A stretch of 16,134 nucleotides of DNA from Phocaeicola plebeius (GTDB taxonomy: Bacteria > Bacteroidota > Bacteroidia > Bacteroidales > Bacteroidaceae), in contig NZ_QSQT01000051.1 in NCBI RefSeq assembly GCF_003437535.1, positions 1-16,134 on the forward strand, read 5' to 3'. The notes under the pieces are model-generated. The model worked only from the letters and a program-made list of their open reading frames with translations, ran no database searches and had not been told where the DNA came from. The number at the start of each line of letters is the position of its first letter. The first letter of the stretch is position 1. This document shows positions 13,292 through 16,134 of this stretch, in pieces. Made by a program: the position numbers and the translations under genes.

Positions 13292-13306
13292 CACTGAATA
13301 TCAGTG
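13292..13306 (+). promoter_or_regulatory. CACTG-N5-CAGTG dyad upstream of rteC
   Basis: A perfect 5-base dyad over an AATAT centre, the same 15-base geometry as the GTTCA dyads but a different half-site. Located about 110 bases before the rteC ATG, between the dyad cluster and the gene. Could be an operator or a chance palindrome. No clear sigma-54 -24/-12 pair or TAnnTTTG box was found between here and the ATG. Confidence 0.35.
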
Positions 13307-13414
13307 AGATATATTCATGCGAAAAGAAAAGCACTCCCGCAGGACCGCAATTTGTCCCATAGTTTTATGTGCGCACACTTCAAACCAAGTGTAATAACAT
13401 AAAACTGAAAGAAA

Positions 13415-14032
13415 ATGGAACACCTCATATTGACAGAAACAGACTTCTTCCGTCTGATAGACAACCCCGGCTCTACCGGACTGGGAACCGCATACAACGA
13501 GTTCACGACTACAGTCGTATCCCTGTGCAAGGAAAGGGAAAGTATCTGCCGGACTGTTTTCGCACTGAGCTATGCGGAAACGGAACTGCAATATCACGAT
13601 GCCATGCAGGAGACGGACTCCAGCCGCAGCATGTATGTGAGAAAGGCGCTGTCGTTCGTGCGCAAGATACTGAAATATTATCAGGTAGGGCTGCATCGAG
13701 GCGGAGCCTTTGACGGAGGCGAAAAGACAAACCAAAGGCAGGACGAAGCCGCAGCGATGCAGTGGACGGGAAGCACGGCCGAGCTGGTGGAACTGATTTA
13801 CGGTCTGGACGAGATGAAGCTCATCAACGGAGGGGAAACGGGCATCAAGGAGCTGCTGGCGAGATTCTGCCGCATGTTCGGTGTGGAGATAAAGGAGAAC
13901 CAGTGCTACAACACCTATGCGGACATCAAGCGGCGGAAGAACGAGAGCCGGACGTATTTCTTTGACAGGGCGGCGGAACGGCTGAACCGCAGGATGATGC
14001 GGGACGAGGAGGCGGAACGGAAGAGGCGGTGA
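13415..14032 (+). CDS. rteC: RteC regulator of excision
   Basis: 205 residues, soluble, close to the length of CTnDOT RteC. The C-terminal region is characteristic of the RteC family: WTGSTAELVELIYGLDEM from residue 117, then 'INGGETGIKELLARF', a 'YNTYADIKRRKNESRTYF' segment (165-182) and a basic end (LNRRMMRDEEAERKRR). In CTnDOT, RteC is made under control of RteB and activates the xis2c/xis2d/exc excision operon by binding dyads upstream of its promoter. Upstream here are 219 bases of non-coding DNA carrying clustered dyads, in line with tight control. It is the last gene of the rte block; a new promoter follows about 54 bases after its stop. Confidence 0.9.
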   Translation: MEHLILTETDFFRLIDNPGSTGLGTAYNEFTTTVVSLCKERESICRTVFALSYAETELQYHDAMQETDSSRSMYVRKALSFVRKILKYYQVGLHRGGAFDGGEKTNQRQDEAAAMQWTGSTAELVELIYGLDEMKLINGGETGIKELLARFCRMFGVEIKENQCYNTYADIKRRKNESRTYFFDRAAERLNRRMMRDEEAERKRR

Positions 14033-14085
14033 AGCCGTTCGTCAGAAAAACAGGCATCCGGAAAAGGGATTTGCCGAAAAATTCT

Positions 14086-14093
14086 TATCTTTG
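14086..14093 (+). promoter_or_regulatory. Bacteroides -7 box for the small ORF / GNAT pair
   Basis: TATCTTTG, an exact TAnnTTTG match followed by GCA, the same octamer as at 12477-12484. It lies 28 bases before the ATG at 14122. TTTG at 14070-14073 is too close (12 bases) to be a standard -33 element. Confidence 0.65.
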
Positions 14094-14121
14094 CAGCAGA
14101 GAACCAAATCATTAACAAGTC

Positions 14122-14280
14122 ATGGCATTAGAAATCAAAGCAATTCCTACGCTGAAAGGGAAAGAAGCCGAACGTTTCGTGAAGGAAGCGGACAAGGCTT
14201 ACCAAAAGAAGGAGAAAACAGATTTCAGCAAGCAGGTGAAAATAGCCCGTGCCATATTGAAAAAAGCCAATATGTTGTAA
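14122..14280 (+). CDS. 52-residue basic protein upstream of a GNAT gene (candidate antitoxin)
   Basis: The frame MALEIKAIPTLKGKEAERF... runs 52 codons to TAA. It starts with a strand-like 'ALEIKAIPTL', then has two helices with many Lys and Glu (KGKEAERFVKEADKAYQKKE, then DFSKQVKIARAILKKAN). A promoter box lies just upstream, and the next gene follows after 2 bases, so the two are certainly co-transcribed. I recall similar short proteins ahead of GNAT genes in Bacteroides but no named family. GNAT toxins such as TacT and AtaT are neutralised by a small ribbon-helix-helix protein encoded just upstream; the strand-helix-helix order fits that in outline, but the protein lacks the usual C-terminal tail. 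A longer frame through this region in another phase is a shadow. Confidence 0.72.
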   Translation: MALEIKAIPTLKGKEAERFVKEADKAYQKKEKTDFSKQVKIARAILKKANML

Positions 14281-14282
14281 GT

Positions 14283-14888
14283 ATGGGATTCCTGTTAGAT
14301 AAATGCAGTTTCTCTCCATTGGACGAAAAAGTCATTGCAGATTGCAGTCCTTTTTCATGCGGAAATGCAGACCTGGACGAGTTCTTTCAGCATGATGCCC
14401 CGCTTTACAGCAGGCAGATGCTGGGAAAGAGTTACTGCTTCAGGCTGGACGAGAACCCATCCGTGATAGTGTGTGCCTTTACGTTATCGAATGACAGCAT
14501 CCGTGTAGATATGCTGCCCAACAGCCGGGAGAAAAAAGTGCAGAAAAGCATTCCTTATTCCAAACAGATGCGCCGTTATCCCGGTGTCCTGATTGGACGG
14601 TTGGGCATCAATGTGGAATTTGCCCACCGTGGGATAGGAAGCGAACTGATGGAGTTTATCAAATCGTGGTTTATCGACACAGGTAACAAGACCGGATGCC
14701 GTTTCCTTATCGTGGATGCCTATAATGAAGAAATCCCATTGGGGTATTATCTAAAGAACGGCTTCACATTTCTGTTTTCAACGGAAAGTCAGGAAGCGGA
14801 GAATACGGGATTTGACAAAGACACGAAACTGAGGACCCGACTGATGTATTTTGACCTTATCGGACTGGTCGGTGAAGTGGAAGAATAA
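14283..14888 (+). CDS. GNAT-family N-acetyltransferase, TacT/AtaT-like
   Basis: 201 residues from the ATG at 14283, chosen because it follows the upstream stop by 2 bases; the frame is open further upstream but overlaps the small gene. The N-terminal 'SPFSCGNADLDEFFQHDA' (22-39) is the pattern of GNAT toxins of the TacT/AtaT/KacT type ('F-x-C-G-x-x-x-L-(N/D)-x-(Y/F)-L'). Motif A with the acetyl-CoA pyrophosphate loop is 'INVEFAHRGIGSELM' (109-123), and the motif B tyrosine is in 'LGYYLKNGF' (153-161). Such toxins acetylate the amino acid on charged tRNA and stop translation; general acetyltransferases share the fold, so resistance or housekeeping roles are not excluded. It may act as a maintenance module of the element. 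A terminator follows about 34 bases after the stop. Confidence 0.83.
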   Translation: MGFLLDKCSFSPLDEKVIADCSPFSCGNADLDEFFQHDAPLYSRQMLGKSYCFRLDENPSVIVCAFTLSNDSIRVDMLPNSREKKVQKSIPYSKQMRRYPGVLIGRLGINVEFAHRGIGSELMEFIKSWFIDTGNKTGCRFLIVDAYNEEIPLGYYLKNGFTFLFSTESQEAENTGFDKDTKLRTRLMYFDLIGLVGEVEE

Positions 14889-14921
14889 GAAAAGGCAATC
14901 ACCAGATTAAAAAGACAATAA

Positions 14922-14970
14922 GCCTCCCAGGCGAGCTGAAAGGCAGCATACTTGGGGGGCGTTCTTTATT
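14922..14970 (+). terminator. Intrinsic terminator after the GNAT gene
   Basis: GCCTCCCA (14922-14929) pairs with TTGGGGGGC (14952-14960), with one G:T pair, around a loop of about 22 bases, followed by a T-rich GTTCTTTATTT. Confidence 0.72.
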
Positions 14971-14983
14971 TATAACGGGAACA

Positions 14984-15042
14984 GACAAAAAAAGAAAATC
15001 CGTAACACGACAGGGAAAGGCTGTACGTGCTACGGATTTTCT
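14984..15042 (-). terminator. Intrinsic terminator of mobC/traG
   Basis: AGAAAATCCGTA (14993-15004) pairs perfectly with TACGGATTTTCT (15031-15042), continued inward by CACG/CGTG and ACAG/CTGT: 20 pairs around a 7-base loop. On the minus strand the stem is followed by CTTTTTTTGTC, a U-run. It starts 24 bases after the mobC stop. Confidence 0.82.
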
Positions 15043-15066
15043 CTTTTCATCTGACCGTATATCCGG

Positions 15067-16134
15067 TTATCTGCCGCTGAGGAGGTATTGCAGTTCGGGG
15101 TCGGACTGTATGCGCTGCAACTCGTCGGCTACAATCTGCCGGACCTCGGCACGGATACGGTTGTAGTTATCCTGGATCATCTCCTTCATGCGGTCGTTGC
15201 CGCCGGCATCGGTAAAGTCGGTGATGACGGGTATAGGCCGGTAAGCCTGTTCCTCACGTTTCACTTTCTCGGCATCGACAACAATTTCGCAATGGAAAAT
15301 CTTCTGTTCGATGCGCTCGTCATAGTTGTCGGCGACGGCTCCCACGAACATGCCCTGCGTGAGCGTGGAAATCTTGCTCGCCGGAATCAGGCTCTCCATC
15401 TGCGTATTGATGGAAGTGGACTTGTCCTCGCGGTTGATGGTGATACTCTGCCGCCTCTGGAGAATCTTGCCGAAACGCTCGGAAAGGGTTTTGGCAGTCT
15501 CGCCCACGACCTGACCGGAAAAGATGTTGCCGACGGTGTTCATGACCACGGCGGCCTCCTTGTCGCCGTAGTCACGCTTGAGCTGGGAAAAGTCCTGAAA
15601 ACCCAGCAGGGTGGAAACCTTGTTGCTTCGGGCGGTGGCAATCAGGTTGTCCAGCCCCTTGAAATAAATCGTGGGCAGCTCGTCGATGATGATGGAGGAC
15701 TTGAGCCTGCCCTTCCTGTTGACGAGCTTGACGATGCGCGAGTTGTACAGCCCCAACGCCGCCCCGTAGATATTCTGGCGGTCGGGATTGTTGCCGACAC
15801 AGAGAATCTTCGGCTCGTCGGGGTTGTTGATGTCGAGTGTGAACTCACTGTCGGACATGACCCAGTAGAGCTGCGGGGAAATCATGCGCGAGAGCGGAAT
15901 CTTTGCCGAGGCTATCTGACCGGCGAGCTGTTCCATCGCCCCGCCCTGCCAGGCGTCCATGAACGGGGAAAGGTAGTTCTCCAGTTCGGGATAGCTGGTG
16001 AGAATCGGGAACAGGTCCTCGTAACGGCGGTTGAGCAGCTCGATGGCATGGGGAAAGGTGCAGTATTTCCCGTCCTGATAGATAGTAGGCTCGGCACTCG
16101 GCGCCTTGCCGCATTTCTGCGGTAGGTTTCCGAG
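15067..16134 (-). CDS. mobC: MobC/TraG-type coupling protein (C-terminal part, cut by window edge)
   Basis: The minus-strand frame is open from the TAA at 15067-15069 to the right edge; an ATG at 15958-15960 is internal, because coding-like sequence (LLNRRYEDLFPILTSYPELE...) continues upstream of it. The visible 355 residues hold the C-terminal nucleotide-binding region of a VirD4/TraG-type coupling ATPase: a Walker B segment 'SSIIIDELPTIYFKGL', the conserved glutamine motif 'LLGFQDFSQLKRDYG', a 'VGNIFSGQVVGETAKTLSERF' segment, and a helical charged tail. The Walker A part lies beyond the window. In CTnDOT this protein is MobC, which works with the MobA relaxase and MobB and hands the relaxosome to the mating channel at the inner membrane; many Bacteroides annotations call it TraG. 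It converges on the GNAT operon. Confidence 0.92.
   Translation of the reverse strand, partial: LGNLPQKCGKAPSAEPTIYQDGKYCTFPHAIELLNRRYEDLFPILTSYPELENYLSPFMDAWQGGAMEQLAGQIASAKIPLSRMISPQLYWVMSDSEFTLDINNPDEPKILCVGNNPDRQNIYGAALGLYNSRIVKLVNRKGRLKSSIIIDELPTIYFKGLDNLIATARSNKVSTLLGFQDFSQLKRDYGDKEAAVVMNTVGNIFSGQVVGETAKTLSERFGKILQRRQSITINREDKSTSINTQMESLIPASKISTLTQGMFVGAVADNYDERIEQKIFHCEIVVDAEKVKREEQAYRPIPVITDFTDAGGNDRMKEMIQDNYNRIRAEVRQIVADELQRIQSDPELQYLLSGR

Noticed and set aside
14091..14282. N-terminal extension of the GNAT protein
   Set aside because: The extension overlaps the 52-residue gene in another frame and begins with a low-complexity Arg/Ser-rich stretch; the ATG at 14283 gives a normal GNAT N-terminus.
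15088..16125. 345-codon + strand open frame
   Set aside because: Exactly opposite mobC/traG, whose minus-strand product is a clear ATPase; the long frame is a by-product of G+C-rich codon bias.
1..16134. tRNA, rRNA or attachment site
   Set aside because: No cloverleaf, rRNA segment or direct-repeat attachment site for element integration was recognised in the window.

Overview
This window looks like part of a Bacteroidales (Bacteroides / Parabacteroides / Prevotella type) integrative conjugative element of the CTnDOT family. The evidence is recognisable rteA, rteB and rteC regulators, the C-terminal two thirds or so of a MobC/TraG coupling protein, and -7 boxes of the Bacteroides type TAnnTTTG. 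No organism can be named from the sequence alone.

Region 1 (1 to about 7790) is an AT-rich array of at least eleven small genes, all on the + strand. Almost every gene is preceded, 8 to 37 bases upstream of its ATG, by a copy of a 44 to 49 base repeat that runs from TAAC to a terminal CATTA and folds into a bulged hairpin. Ten copies are visible and the array continues off the left edge. The genes share no common function apart from looking like immunity proteins: a PoNi (DUF1910/DUF1911) protein, an Imm11/Imm43-like protein, a DUF1963-like protein, a fusion of an Imm5-like and a DUF600/YezG-like domain, and several small membrane proteins, three of which resemble each other. No toxin is present. 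This is the organisation described for recombinase-associated acquired interbacterial defence (rAID) clusters of gut Bacteroidales: a stockpile of orphan immunity genes that protects the carrier from toxins of neighbouring bacteria. The repeats fall into three sequence families that keep one secondary structure, which recalls integron attC sites although the integron consensus is absent.

Region 2 (about 7795 to 14032) is markedly richer in G+C and carries the regulatory core: an AraC-type regulator, RteA (hybrid histidine kinase), RteB (NtrC-type sigma-54 activator, overlapping rteA by 13 bases), a short RibD_C/dihydrofolate-reductase-like protein and RteC. In CTnDOT the gene upstream of rteA is tetQ; here that place is taken by the AraC gene and the immunity array. 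A 29/31-identical direct repeat lies upstream of both the AraC gene and rteA. Between rteB and the RibD-like gene is a strongly structured non-coding stretch (promoter-like box, two long hairpins, U-tract terminator), a good candidate for a small RNA or a leader attenuator. Three 15-base dyads of the form GTTCA N5 TGAAC sit upstream of rteC and are candidate activator sites.

Region 3 (14033 to 16134) holds a 52-residue protein followed 2 bases later by a GNAT acetyltransferase (toxin/antitoxin-like pair), two back-to-back terminators, and the convergent mobC/traG gene, cut by the right edge. In outline, RteA/RteB/RteC control excision and transfer of the element, MobC couples its DNA to the secretion channel, and the array is cargo that should benefit the host and so the element.
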